From Xestospongia bergquistia (taxonomy: Eukaryota; Porifera; Demospongiae; Haplosclerida; Petrosiidae): DNA of 64,000 nucleotides. This document shows, piece after piece, positions 1 through 13,115 of the stretch; position 1 is the stretch's first letter; each line of letters opens with the position of its first letter. Made by a program: the position numbers and the translations under genes. The notes beneath the pieces are model-generated. The model was not told the origin of the DNA and ran no database searches. It saw only the letters and a list, made by a program, of their open reading frames with translations. The DNA lies in NCBI GenBank assembly GCA_963965975.1, contig OZ014413.1, forward strand, positions 3,606,001 to 3,670,000, written 5' to 3'.

Positions 1-1343
1 TTTGCTGTGAATACATTCTAAATGAAATAAAATGGCACCAAAGCATTTCAAGCAAGTGTTGATACTTATATGATTAGGATACTGTAGAACAATACCAGGT
101 GTTACATAATCATTTAGCTATAGTGAACCAACTATCAATAATGTTGACATACATTTTGAACATTACTAGGTGAAAGTGATAATTGATATCAGAAAAACAA
201 CTTCACAATCCTAATTTATCAGGTTGCACATTATAAAAATGTATCTAAATTGCTTATACTAGCAACAGTAGTTGTCTATTTGTTTCAAGTATTTTGTGAG
301 TACACATTCACTTTGATTAGTATGAGTGGAGATTACTTTGTTCAATGCTGCAAAGAAAACTGTAAAATTCCTTTACAAAATAATAGTGCTATAATCACAG
401 GGACAACTCAGAACCACATGTACTTAACACCTTTTTGACATGTGCTAAGCAGGTGTAGACCATAGGGCTACCTGGCATGGCCAACAACTAAATCAGTATA
501 GTTATTATCCAACAAGAAGTCAAAACTGCAATACACAAGCATAGTAAGAGGTTAAGGGTCTACATAAGTCTTGTCTCTAGTCTTCCTGACACATGAGAAT
601 TTAATTGATTGACATTAATAATTCTGTTTCAATTTGGAAATCAATCTGATTATCTGGAAGTTTAGGTATGAGACCATGACAAAGTAACCTGGACCTGTTA
701 TTATTAACTACGATGTCATCATCTCTGGGCCAGAGCGTGAGTAGCTTCTAAGACATATAGTTTAGATTATATGTAAAAGTTATATTAATAAAAGCTATAT
801 TATGTGTCTCTCCTTCATATAGATACAAAAGTCTTCATTTATTTTGTTATGACTAAAACTATGTGAAACATTCTGAAATTTCTAAGATAAAATGTTTTCA
901 TAGAAGCTACTAATGCTATCAAACCGTGAACATTTTTGCTATTACTAAAGAAATGGAATGAGCTACATATCCATCCATTTGCCTACTTATTCATCTGTTC
1001 ACCTTACATCAATACATTCATCCATTTATCTATGGAGCACATGTAACTTCAATATAGCTCTTACCAGGAATTACATGTTTCATGTCTAGATGAAGTAGAG
1101 CCTCTTCATGTACCTCCTTTTAAAGACCATTCCTCTAACAAGTACTTCATTTGTTCTGTAGAATCTCCTTTACTTCTAATATTAATCAGTACAGATTGAT
1201 CTATATTAAGTTGAAGACCCAGTTGTTTCCAATACTCTTGTACTGGTTATAGAACAACAGTGAGTTTGGGAAGATAACTGACAACATCTGATGTGATATG
1301 TAAAATAAAGTAATTAACTGTTAATTACAATAATAACTAGTAC
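1..1343. other. non-coding AT-rich stretch
   Basis: No convincing gene is visible. A degenerate ATCC/ATTC-type simple repeat lies at about 965-1035. Related stretches lie inside the neighbouring Kelch introns at about 1570-1640 and 1855-1980. The short open frame at 250-438 has no splice context or recognisable motif. Confidence 0.5.
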
Positions 1344-4300
1344 CTGTAGTCTTTCGAGAACTCCTGAGTGAGAGTAGTTGATGACTGGTTACCTTGAGTT
1401 GTTGTAGTACATCTTCCTTATCTTTTGAGGCAGTGAGTAGTGTACAATTTAGTTGAGCTATATAGCTATCTTTTTGTTGTACTAAATCATGTAATTGTTG
1501 TAAGTCATGATAATCACTGGTAGTTGAGACTATAATATAATGAAATGATTGAATTAATACAATCACAACATTCATCCATCAATATGTCAATACATCTGTC
1601 CATTCATCCATACACTGTCCATTTATCTATCCATTGACCTTACATGTATACATGTACAAAATGTACACTCACTATGTTGATTAGATCATTCTATTTGTTT
1701 TTGTAGTATTGTTATGGCTTCGTTCTTCTTTTGAGCTTCAGCTATAATATAGTTATCCTTCTCTTGTACTATAGTGAAGTAACAACACTTAGTGAAATAT
1801 AATTTGTTTGTTCAATACATGACCAGGTACATGAATTGACTATGCTTTATTTTGTCCATTTATTTATTTAATCATTCATCCATTCCTTCATTCAGTTATC
1901 CATCCTTTCATTCCATGTATCTTTCTGTCAAACTGTCCATCCATCAATTTATCCATATATCCATACATCTATCCTACCTTGTTGAAATTCTAGTTCCAGT
2001 AGTCTCTCTTGAAGATTCTTCATGTTTTGTTGAGCAATTAAGAGATCATAAAGAAGATTTTTCTATTAGTTTGAGCACCTCCTTTTTCCTTGTCTGTTGG
2101 ATGGAAAGAGTCTGGATCAAAATCAATGCCCTCTTTCCTACATCATTAAAGCTCTGTATATCTTTATTGACTTCAGAAGGATCTGTCAAATCATTAGAGT
2201 CTAGTACAAACCCTACTGACCATTGACCATCATTGAGGACTATATGGGAGAACACAACAGTACTAATGTCAGTATACAACGTAGTACTACTAGTATAACA
2301 TATATGATAGTAATAAGACAATACTATGTAATACATAACAAGGTCACCCTTTATATAACAGTACATGTACTAGACACTACATGTAATATTACATATACTT
2401 ACATGATGTATATGTAATAGTAACTAAAACATATAAACAATACTACACATGTAGTCACATAAATGTTACAAGTTTAATGTAGACTGGACTGAATGTAAAT
2501 ACAATAAAGGAAATATTAGTGGTTATCATTAAATGAGTACTTATTACATCAAATATCTATAACTTGTGGGAGTTAGTGATCATTAGGTAATACATTTCTA
2601 TTTGATACATTTAACAAAACTATTATAACTATAAGAGTATATACATGTATGTAGTTCTTATGATATATAATATCAACTTAACATTGACCACACCCACTAA
2701 CAGTACTACTGAGTTAAAATTCAAAGGAGAAGGTCATAATTTATAATATATTACCATATGATAATAAACTCTATCACACCCCTTTAATAACCTATACTAT
2801 ATCCATTTTGTCTTATGTTACATGTAGTCAATGTAATATCTATATATTGTGTGTAATGATTTACTAACCTAGTTGAATTAACATCGTTATATTGGGGTCT
2901 TTGACATCTATACCACGAAACTATACTCTACCTCCAATAACAATTAACCATACACAATGTGGTCCCATGATAAATGTTGATAGAGAGTGGTCATATCTTT
3001 CAGTGACAGAGTCAGTCTGTAGTATATAGAGACATCAATATTATTACATCATTTATATGTGTATACAGATTGTAGAGCTATATTATAATAATAGTTATTG
3101 GTATCATATTAAAACTGACAATTACTTGATAACTTGTTACAAAGGGATATACATCATCACAAATGTTAACTCAAAAAGTAATATAATTTAAGATTATTTA
3201 CATTTATATTACCTTTTATATTGTATCTTAATCTAACATGTTCTAATCAGTCTATTTCCCTCTGTTTAAGGCATTTTTATTGTCCATAGGAATAACAGTG
3301 CAATGGTGAAATAAATTGTACCAAAACACTTTAGATGTAACTTCTTGACATTTAAAATAAAAGAAGCATTTCTAGTGAGCACTGACACACTCTAAAAACA
3401 GTTCAAAACTGTGATTCAAGTGAACTCACCACAAACGTCAACAATGTCCTAAGGTCATCTAGTTAATTTTATATTCTCTAGTTTAAGTAAACTATAATTT
3501 TGTATAAAAGTAATAATTATGATAACAATAAAGATAACAACATCTTATAATATATCAGTAGTAAATAGATATGATTTATTATACTTCTAAATATATGGAC
3601 AGTTACATGTACTAGATTAGTAATTATCATTGTATAATAAATTAGAGGTAATATGGTATATTATTAATGACATACCTTTGTCCATGACTTCTCATTAATA
3701 TCCAATATCCAACAGTCATTTGATGTTTTGTTTGTCTTACCCAATCCACCTATCATTACTAGCATATGTGATATTGATCCAGTGATAATACTGGTAGCAT
3801 GACCATCCCTTTCCTCTGGCCACAGTACTATTGGGTCAGGTTTAGCTATAGTCTGCCAGTGCTAGATAGACAAATGAATTCAACTAACACTCATTATATA
3901 ACATTTTATCAGTCATTGCATCAATGATAATATAACTTACCACTGTATGGTTGATAATATCCAGCATATAGAGTGTATTAGATACTGTGACTTCAACAAA
4001 ACCACCAAAGATGATTGCTCTTGTATTGTTTACTGCTTCCATAACAAAGTCAATACTAGGTGGCATACACTGTCCAATAATCTCAGGTATGATCCATTGA
4101 CCTAAAAGGAGAACACACTCATCATTATACTTGTATTATAATAGTAGTTAGATAATCCATCATGACACAATGATCAGTAAAATGTATTATACCAAGCAGT
4201 GCATGTCAGGTAGTCCTATATTGTTTTGGACCATATGAAGTCTCTCTATTTAATTTTATATTGTTACATACACTTTAGCAAATTTAATATAATGTTGTGT

Positions 4301-5665
4301 GATTTTCAAGAACAACAAATGAAATTAAACCACATACAGACACATATATAACAACCAATGAATTTCATTAACCAGTGCTACAAAAAAGGGTACAACTGAT
4401 AATACTCACTAGCTTGCTTCTTTACCTAACATTCTATAACTATAGTTGTCAATAGCTACTGCTGTTAATTTTACAATCTTTGCAGCTCTAGTTAGTGTTT
4501 CATTGTGAAGTCAATATCTTATAAAACAATTATAGGTTGATTTTTTCAATTAAAATATTGTATTAATTATAACAACAATCACATTTCTCTTTATATGTAT
4601 TCTAATATTTTAATAAACTTGAATTATATTACCTTTAATAATTACTGAATTATAAACTACAATATAATGTTATGATAATAGAATAGAACAATATATCATT
4701 ATTTTAATTTATATGTACTACAGTTATATGTAATGACTGTGGTGGTAGTGACAGTGGAATCAAAGTGTCTAGAGTAGGATTTACGATGACCTCTTCCAAT
4801 GCTCCTTTTAATGACTCTACTACTATAACTAACTAAAACTCTTTTAAAAACTGATTATAATGATAAATGACAGCACATTTTATAGGCCAACCATGGGAAA
4901 AACATAAAACTATAAGCAAGACAAGTTGAGCCCTGCCTTTCACTGAGTCATGTGTGGGAAAAGAATTACATAATTACATGATGCATGTGTTCAACTATGT
5001 TTAACTCATGTTGCTACATATATAGTGTTATTACTTAATATAACTATTACAGAGAACATATATATCAAAATTTTATTAATTACATGTAGTAATACCAACT
5101 ACAATAAGTGATATCTGATAATATAATATGATATATTAATGTACTTACCTATTGTCAGGTCATACATATTTTGTTCATTAGTAGATACTCCACCATCAGA
5201 ATACTGATAATATTGAGCTTGTGGTAATTGTATAGAAGGTGGGGATCCGATACCTCCAATAAGTAACAGACAATGATGTCCTGCTTGTTCAATTGACATA
5301 ATGCCACCAGCGCCTCTCTTCATCACTGTTATATTGTCATTAATAGGTTGTAGTTGGGTCCAGGTGAGGGTAGAAATATCTAATTCGTTGAGACTGTTAT
5401 GGTAACAGCTGTCATGATGACACCAACCACCGAAATATTAAACTTTGTCATTTGTTGAAGTACATAAGCACCCTTTCAACCCTAGAGGGGGATTGCCATT
5501 GGTAGGTCTAGAGTTCCATATGGCAGAAGTAACGTTGAACATTGCCATCTGTGAAGTTAGTCTTCTCTTCTCATCATTATTGTACCTTATTCCCACCCCA
5601 CAGGTACAGGTTATTTCCTATCACTTGAGTGCTATGACCAACTCTTACACTAAGTTTGTATTGTC
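1344..5665 (-). pseudogene. Kelch-repeat / coiled-coil protein, decayed
   Basis: Transcribed right to left. Exons placed by GT..AG borders: 5149-5665, 3941-4101, 3676-3861, 2869-3016, then about 1980-2232, 1663-1747 and 1344-1529. The first four carry Kelch blades, seen as repeated hydrophobic-GG turns followed by a spaced W (LLLIGGIG, AIIFGGF, LVMIGGLG with CWILDINEKSW, LIVIGGR). The last three encode Q/L/K-rich coiled coil (for example LQERLLELEFQQ). Kelch propeller plus coiled coil suggests a scaffold protein. The copy looks dead: in-frame TAA at 5438-5440, in-frame TAG at 2921-2923, frame changes near 5605 and 2060, and a stop in the coiled coil near 1690. No start codon was fixed; a possible upstream exon ends near 5965. 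A living gene with unusual introns is less likely. Confidence 0.6.
1855..1980. repeat. degenerate ATCC/ATTC simple repeat
   Basis: Many CATC/CATT tetranucleotides (ATTCATCC, TCCATCC) sit in an intron of the Kelch relic. Similar tracts occur at 965-1035, 1570-1640, 24120-24215 and 36225-36290. Confidence 0.6.
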
Positions 5666-5965
5666 CTGTAGAGAATATGTACCATATCTTGAGATTATAT
5701 TATATTATATTTACAGTATGTGATAACATCTACTACAAGACTTGTACCAAGGTAATACTAATTATATAATTGACACATACTTCACAGACGTAACTCTCAT
5801 TACTATATATAATGATACATGCAGTCCATACATTATACTAGTCTCACTAGTTAGACACTCACTGTAGAGAAAGATGGTCTAGTTAGTGAGACTACATAAT
5901 ACATATAAGTGTAGATATTGCACTACTACTAATTAAGGTAGTACATGACATCTAGTAACATTACC

Positions 5966-7460
5966 TGAAGTATCCATTTACCAATAGAATGGTCAGTGAA
6001 AAAATACCTGTAGAAGTCAGTAAAACACCCTTGTGTCAACTTGGGTGGTTGTCTAGCTCACTATACCCTCCTCCTTTTGATAAGCCTATCATCACAATGT
6101 CGTTTAAATTCAATGACTTAATATCCATCAATAAGAGAATATGTACTAAAAAATGAATAAATGGCCTTATTACTGGGTGAGTATGCATATTTAAATTTAC
6201 ATTTTTAGCAATTATTACAGTATATATTCATTAAAATAACTAGAATTACATGTTGTACATCTAAATAAGAATTTTCTTAAGGTATCAATTATATTCAGGA
6301 AATAACTATTACATTTTAGAGATTATAATTTACATTAGTGTCACATTGTATTGATATATCTTATTTGTCAATCTTATATGGTTACTTGTTTATCAAACTA
6401 CATAGCATGTCATAAAACAATGAAGTTATGACTACTGCTGACTTACCTCATAACTTAAATTTACAATTGTGGATCACCATATGTAGGACAAACTGTATAG
6501 TTTATTTAAGGTAATTGCATGTTAATCTGTTAACATTGGCAAGTAAACAAGGTTTACTATATCTTCTACGCTTAATAACCTTATGTGGTAAACTTATGCA
6601 TAGTTTACATGTGACATATACACTGTCGTAAGGTTTATATATCTACATATCCTCATGCCAATGATTGGGTGTGGTTGCTAGAAAGAAGCCATAATAACAA
6701 TATTCTATAAATGTAATATTTTTTCAATAATGCTCAGTTGAGGTGACCAAGTAACTTCTGGATACAAGAACAGAAAATCAACTGCAGCAATAACTCTACT
6801 TACAAGTTTACATTTAATAAAGTAAGGTGAAACTGTTGCATAGTATCTGTAGGATAATATTATTATCTATTGTATTGTTATACAGCAACAAGATATAGCA
6901 TCTGAAAACTACTCAACATATGAGAACTACTGTATAACATGGTAAGTACAATAGTACACATTAACTCATATAACAGTTTACTATTAGTATTGTAGTGTAA
7001 TAACAGTTTACTATTAGTGTTGGTGCACAAGTTATGACATATATTCAGGTGTATGTACTAGCACAGTAAATTTTATGATCAATAGTTACAGGGGAAACTT
7101 GAGCTTAATGAGAAAATGTTATAAAGATATACTTAAATAAGGTGTAATGACTAAAAAGTATTAACTATAAAATATCTACACTTGGATGACAAATATCAAA
7201 CTTAAAACTTAACAGTAGAAGCTTTTAGAAAACATAGAGAACTATGTTTTTTATCCACCAGATGACCAAAACTGGTAGCATTTAGTAATAGTAGAAGATA
7301 CTTGGTAATTTTATATGTTTGATAAAGTTTATCATGCAACTATGACTAACCAATTAGAGTTCATCATGAATCACTGATAATCAACAGAGCATTAACCTAT
7401 AGTAGCAACTACACATATAACTGTTAAACATTATGTTTATTTTAAATTATCTCATTACAG
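5966..7460. other. non-coding interval
   Basis: AT-rich with no convincing gene. A possible small + strand exon with good borders lies at about 6885-6940 (reads QQDIASENYSTYENYC), but it does not join in frame to the exon at 7461. Confidence 0.4.
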
Positions 7461-7598
7461 GGAATGGTCTATATTGTAATTGTTGTGACACCATTTATTG
7501 ATTTGTTCATCATCATATATTATATTAATGAAGAGGATCTTCAATTACCAGTTGAAGCTGTCGATAAGGGACATTATTATACTGAATTAGTTGTCTAA
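7461..7598 (+). CDS. possible terminal exon, membrane helix plus short tail
   Basis: An acceptor (TCATTACAG) is followed by 45 open codons and a TAA. The peptide starts with a strongly hydrophobic run (YIVIVVTPFIDLFIIIYY), then an acidic, tyrosine-containing tail ending HYYTELVV. This is the shape of the last exon of a single-pass membrane protein with a short cytoplasmic tail. Upstream exons were not identified with confidence, so the gene is unassigned. It could also be a chance open frame in AT-rich DNA. Confidence 0.3.
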   Translation, partial: GMVYIVIVVTPFIDLFIIIYYINEEDLQLPVEAVDKGHYYTELVV

Positions 7599-9035
7599 TA
7601 TTGTGTTTGTTTTAAACATATTTAATTAGTTAGTTCTAACAGTTTGGAAATGGTTACTTTGTTGCTTCTTGTAACATTTATAATAAATGTATTTGTGATT
7701 ATAACGTACATATAATTATAATGATAATATTATTGATGTGCATCCTGACATTTGCCATTAAGATTAATTGTTACACCATGACACAAAACAGCAGCCTAAT
7801 TATAATTGCATGTATCATAACAAGATATATTACAATAGTTTTCATATAGAGTCATAACATGTGAAGTAGGGACAAGTAAAAGCACTAAGCCAGTAAGCAT
7901 CTTATGTTACACTATAATACATAGATTATTAGGGTGAGTCTAAGCAGGCTTTAGTAAGTGGGTTAGTACTGAATTTAGTGAGTATATCATTCTAAGGATG
8001 CTATTAAATGTTACTATCATTTGTTGTGTGCATATACACACAATCAGCACTTTATGGATAGTAAGATTCCAATCATGAAATATATATATATAATAACTAT
8101 ATAAGGAATAAGTTATTGTAAGAATTTTATAAAAGAGTAGAGAGGTGAAGAGAACTTCCCATGTCCATTAGAAGCTATAGATAATGGATTAAGGTCTGCA
8201 ATGGTCATTTGATGTCATAAACTACTGATCTCATGCTATGACATCTTTAACTATGCATTTTAAACTGATTTATGAATACATGTCTCTATATTATTACTGT
8301 TTTATGGAATATTAAATCTAAAATGTCAATATAAATTCTCTCTATTAATGTGATTCTACAAAACTGAAAGGAAAATGTGAACAACTATGATTTCAAAAAA
8401 GACTTGTTCATGATCATTTTAACTACAGTGTAGTAGATAGAAAAGCAACCATAATACATAGAATAGTAAAATACATTAAACCTTTTAGGTAGAACAATTG
8501 GTAATTAGGTTTATAAAAACATACTAGTAAAACATCTTAAGCAATAGTATATTTTTAACCTAAACAATTGCTTATCACCATTAATATTAATAAATAATAT
8601 TGTATAATATTTATATTTATTTTCATATTTATGAAATGGTCACTTCTGTAGACATACATGCCCCTATATCTATATTGTATGGTGTATCATTCAAACCTTT
8701 ACAAACCCTAAAACATAGTCCTAAAGTATGGGTGGGTTCTACTTACACTTCTGGTTGTAGTAGACACAAGTTCAACTAGGTTACACATTGAGCTATATAA
8801 TCACCTGGAATCATTTGTTAATGGGATTGTTATGACTGACACATACGACTCTTTTGTTTATTGACAAGCAAAAACATTTTTGTAAGATTCTTATACTACA
8901 ATATTAACCAGTTTAGATAGGATTGAATAAGTTATTAGAAAATTAATTATTACCAAATTCAAATGTAGTAAGTACATTAGTCTCACTGACCAGAAGGGTA
9001 TATACTATTTCCATATTATTATTTTTACTTTTCAC
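7599..9035. other. non-coding interval
   Basis: AT-rich, no coding signal, no clear repeat structure apart from short TA runs near 8080. Confidence 0.5.
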
Positions 9036-9767
9036 AAGTAGAAGTAGATAAAACTATTTACCAGACGTTATCGCTATCTTTGTCAGTGGCTAGATTTTTT
9101 CATAAGTAGAGAGCAGTTAGATTTAATACAAGGACAAGCTGAAGCTATAAAAGGATATCTTTACCCTATTCAATATCCAGGTTGTATTTAAACCTAACAT
9201 GACTCTGCAATCTATTCCTTTTCGACCAAAAGATCTCATCCCTTCAAATCAAAAGTAAGAAAGATGTCTATAGCATCCCCTGCTCTAATGGTGGAGCAGC
9301 ATATGTAAGAAAACTGGTAGAAATCTCTCTCAACACACCTAGGAATACTAGAGAGCTGCTGAATCATGAGACATAAACTCTAACGCTGTAGCAGAACACA
9401 TCTACATGACAGACTATGCCATAGATCGGGAGAATACAATAATCCTTGACCATCACTCCAACCTATGGAAACAATGCCTGCTAGAATCTTGGCATATCAA
9501 CCAAGAAAACAAATCACTCGACCACTACAAAGGACTTCTCCCTGATACATGTCTATCTCTATAAATGCATCCTAATATGTGTAGGCATAAATGCCATGTT
9601 GTACTAGGTAGCAGAAACAAAACACAACTGTCAAACTAGAGACACTTAGGGCCACCAATACTATAAGAGTTGACTGTTTTCTACTTGTGGGAAACATCTA
9701 GCCACTAATGAAGATAGTTGTACTAGCTGTAAAAATGTCTATTGAATACCTTTATCTACTTTTACTT
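9036..9767 (+). mobile_element. Penelope-like element remnant with GIY-YIG region
   Basis: Around 9250-9340 a broken frame reads KKDVYSIPCSNGGAAYV and then, after a one-base slip, a TGR motif. From 9376 an open frame reads NSNAVAEHIYMTDYAIDREN and continues to a stop at 9562-9564. This matches the GIY-YIG endonuclease-like C-terminus typical of Penelope-like retroelement polymerases (VY.IPC...Y.G.TGR, then AVAEH....H.IDWEN). The 3' tail at about 9704-9745 (CTAATGA, imperfect hairpin, AAAA, TGTC) resembles a worn hammerhead-ribozyme motif known from such elements. The fragment is bounded by 17-bp inverted repeats, 16/17 identical, at 9036-9053 and 9751-9767. Several stops show it is dead. No reverse transcriptase core was found. 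Confidence 0.6.
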
Positions 9768-10691
9768 AGTAAAATGCGAGAATATGTCTCAAGTGTTTTA
9801 TCTACTTAAACATCTGTGACTTTATCATAAACTATTTTCATAAGGTTTGTTTTCTTTCATCAGACCAAATATTTGATTGCACATATTTTTTATAATTATC
9901 TACTTTGACAAGAGTAGAGTACATATTACGCACAATATGCATCTGTATTGATACATAGTTATGGGTATTGGGTAACATTACTTTATTTTCCTTAGTACAA
10001 TGTAAGTGTCTATACTTAATAATTTGCATGCAGTTAAATATGTTATGTTCTTCCTTCATAATATGCATTTCTGATGCATGTACATTGATAATGATTGTCT
10101 CTATAGTGATATAACATACCATTAGTAAGTGATGAGATATTCCATTTTAATTAAAGGAGAGTAATGAATTAACTTTATGGCTACAACACTCTAATATGAT
10201 GGTAACTAGGTCCATTCCAATAAAAACAAAGCAATCACAATTGTTCCTATAATAAATCGATAGAGATAATGTATCATATACTGTACATGTAAATGTATGT
10301 ACTTTATATTGTACATGTACAAATACTAGGATCAATTATATTGTTATTACATCATATATCAATAAAATTATATTTACAATATACTTGAATGTACAATTAT
10401 AATTACAATAGTAATAATTCAAGGTATATGACCAACTAATAAATGTACTTCAAATACAAAGACTTGTATAATTACAAATATCACAGTAGACATTCATTGT
10501 ATAAAAAGTATTACATCAAATACTGTCTCCTACTCACTACATATATTATATTATAACACTTACTAGTCTCGAGTTAATAATAAGAAACCTTAACACATCT
10601 TGTATATACAAGATATTCCAGGAGGGCGTCCCCTGATCTCTTAGCAACTGGAGTAAATGATTAGAATGACCTACAATAATAGTAAGTACAT
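9768..10691. other. non-coding interval
   Basis: No supported gene. The - strand frames at 9838-10122 and 10147-10335 lack domain features and splice context. A short - strand segment at 10564-10672 has borders like an exon (acceptor TTGTAG, donor GTAAGT) but no recognisable product. Confidence 0.35.

Positions 10692-10761
<70 letters not shown>
10692..10761. repeat. (GA)n microsatellite
   Basis: About 70 bp of almost pure GA dinucleotide, broken once by AAG. It creates artificial Arg-Glu and Ser-Leu reading frames on both strands that are not genes. Confidence 0.95.
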
Positions 10762-10763
<2 letters not shown>

Positions 10764-11749
10764 TGTTTTTCAGAGCAAAGTATATAGAAAAACACCTGAT
10801 ACTAGGAATATTGATAACTATATATTTCTCAATATATTGGCAGAGATACCATACTAACAATAGTCATGATACAGTAGAAGGTGTAGTCACAGAATATCAC
10901 ATTGTTCTAATTCTACCTTACCAGAGCTCTAGTACTTCCTCGCCATCTTCACATCTTACGTCACTTTTGGTGTTTACTCGTCCCAGACTCCACCCTCGGA
11001 ATTTGGGGTCATAACTATAAAATTAAGGTGATATTTCATATTTTGTTATAATTTCCGAATAAAATGCGTGGGTGTAACACTGACAAAATCAGTGTCTAGA
11101 GTAGAATGTTGTATTTTAATGAGAGCTAATACTCTACTCTCAACCCTAAACTTTAAACATTAGAACCTAGCTTGATGTATTAATTTCATATTTAAATGCA
11201 GTGTTCTATTACCCACACTCTATAGCTAAACATTTCATAAAGGGAACTTGGAACTTTAATTTAGGAACATGAGAAAACTTTACCAGAGAAATATAGTTGA
11301 AATGTTCCAAATGAGATTGCAGAGAAATTGTGAATCAACATCAGAGGAGATTGCTACAAACAATAAAGAAAACATTGACAACTAATCTATTGAACATTCT
11401 ATTAATTTCATAGCTAGAAAGTGTAGATAGATAGTTGGTATTCATAGACAAATAGCTAGTATGGATGTATTATTAAATTATTTAAATAAATGTATTATTT
11501 ATAACATTTTAATAGCTATATTGGCTCAAAGTAATTTAATTAATCAAAACCTTTGAAGAAAAAATGGCGTTGTTGTAACTGTTAAAGATGTCAACATATT
11601 AGAATTGCTGTGCATTCTCTGAAGTAAAAAATATTATTGGCAGTGAGGAGCTGATCTAGGTTAATAGTCCTGAACTTAAAATTGTATAATAGCTATATAT
11701 TGTGTTTAAACTAACTTAACCAAAAGAAAACAGTATTACTAATAAATTG

Positions 11750-12290
11750 TATGATAGATATCTTCATGTTATCAGGTTTGATTTCTTTCTTAGACACACA
11801 ACAGGTTAATGCAGGGACATTATTGGGTCCAGATTTAGCAGATATATCATATATAATTATTATATATGAGTTTCAGCACCAAACCTGTCTTACATCATTT
11901 TTATATATCTGTAATATAAAATAATAAAATTAATGTATACATTATAAGTATATATATTTGTATACATATCCTTGAAGGAACTTTTAAAGACAATTATTAC
12001 ATCCATTATAAGGATACTGTTGTTCTTTACCAAAAACTAATTCAATGTACCATTCATATCTTGAAATGTGAACTCAAGTGTGATGTCCTTCTCATCAATG
12101 GGTTGGAGTCTGGTATTTATATATTGTATGATAATAATTATTGTTATGTTATATGTGCACTTATATCTAGTAGAGTATCTTGATGTTTAGCTAACTATAA
12201 GGTGTATTAGACATTCATTGGGATGCTTGACTTTATATAACACTTGAGGTAAATACATGTTATCAGGCGATTAGAACATTAATATTGGTT
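11750..12290 (-). pseudogene. relic of post-ZU5 exons of the death-fold family
   Basis: Two blocks match the exons that follow ZU5 in loci A and the Ig gene. At about 11970-12120 the reverse strand reads DEKDITLEFTFQDMNGTLN, matching EKDTCLSFTFQDRNGSIE at 28.1 kb. At about 11760-11850 it reads ISAKSGPNNVPALTCCVSKK then a KPDNMKI stretch, matching the NTVTQL.YCVPL...PDD.ELYLI exon at 14.5 and 27.9 kb. A third block near 12180-12260 recalls the LKNNEWLTCFIVAKHH exon. Stops and frame breaks are present and no CARD exon follows. It is the most decayed copy in the cluster. Confidence 0.55.
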
Positions 12291-12744
12291 GGAGTCTAGT
12301 TTTGTTATCAGAGTCTTTCACTAATGTAATCTCTATATAATATCTATTATAAAGTTAATGTTCACACATAGTACAGTATGCATGAAATGATTCTTTAATT
12401 GTCAAAGTAGGCAGTACTTCCTGTGTTATAGGAGCATCTTCAAGCAATGTTGTGACCAAAAAAGACAAAGTACATATCTAATCATGTAAGTGTCTTACAT
12501 TTTTACTGTATAACTGATCTGTATGTTAAAACTTGTCCCATTTACCTCTTATGTTTGTTATGGGAGGGGCTCGAGGACTTAACCAACCAAAATTTTATAT
12601 AATATTTATTTTAATTATCATCAATATAATATGATAATTTATTTTCGAGATATGTCTTTTGATGATGATGAAGATCCTTTTGTAGAAAAAGATTATTTTA
12701 TAGGTGAAAAAGCAAAAGGGGTGGCTGTGATGTTGATACAATTC

Positions 12745-13115
12745 AATTTGTGCATCCTCAGCGAGTCTAATTAATTAGGGTGGAACTCACTTGCAGGATA
12801 AGTTTAGTGGGAGAACTCTGTTGAGCACATTCCAACAACACCACATATATTGAATTTGTTCTAATGTCAGTAGTTCTCCTAATAGACAGTATATGAATAA
12901 ATAGATATAATTATATATAGCTCAGTAGTCATGTCATCATGATGATACACGTACTACAACAATTTGTACATGAATACAACAGAGGAGAATCACTCCATAC
13001 AATATCTACTAGGCACACTACTAGGTATACTATATATATATACTGCAGTATATGATCACTTGTGGTAGGAAAGATATATGTACAGAATATAACTTTTATT
13101 AGTTATTAACAATAT
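12745..13115. promoter_or_regulatory. repeated ~330-bp block, copy 1
   Basis: One of three diverged copies of a non-coding block (others at 39148-39506 and 46026-46340). Shared landmarks in order: a TG(C)GCAT.CTCAG motif (here TGTGCATCCTCAG), a GGGTGGA.CTCA.TGCAGG stretch, CAGTATAT, ACAACAGAGGAGA.TCAC, AT..AATCTACTAGG and a TACTGCAGTATATGATCA palindromic run. In copy 3 the block lies just upstream of a start codon, so a promoter/5' leader role is inferred; here the expected downstream gene on the - strand would be the relic at 11.75-12.29 kb. A dispersed repeat is the alternative. Confidence 0.5.

Noticed and set aside
10546..10860. Overlapping frames on both strands rich in Ser-Leu or Arg-Glu
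   Set aside because: They are translations of the (GA)n microsatellite.
11264..11386. + strand open segment (MRKLYQRNIVEMFQMRLQRN) after an AG
   Set aside because: Only about 40 codons, no donor partner and no homology that I recognise.
12652..12777. + strand frame starting MSFDDDEDPFVEKDYF
   Set aside because: Acidic and gene-like at first, but it runs straight into the repeated upstream block and has no splice site or second exon.
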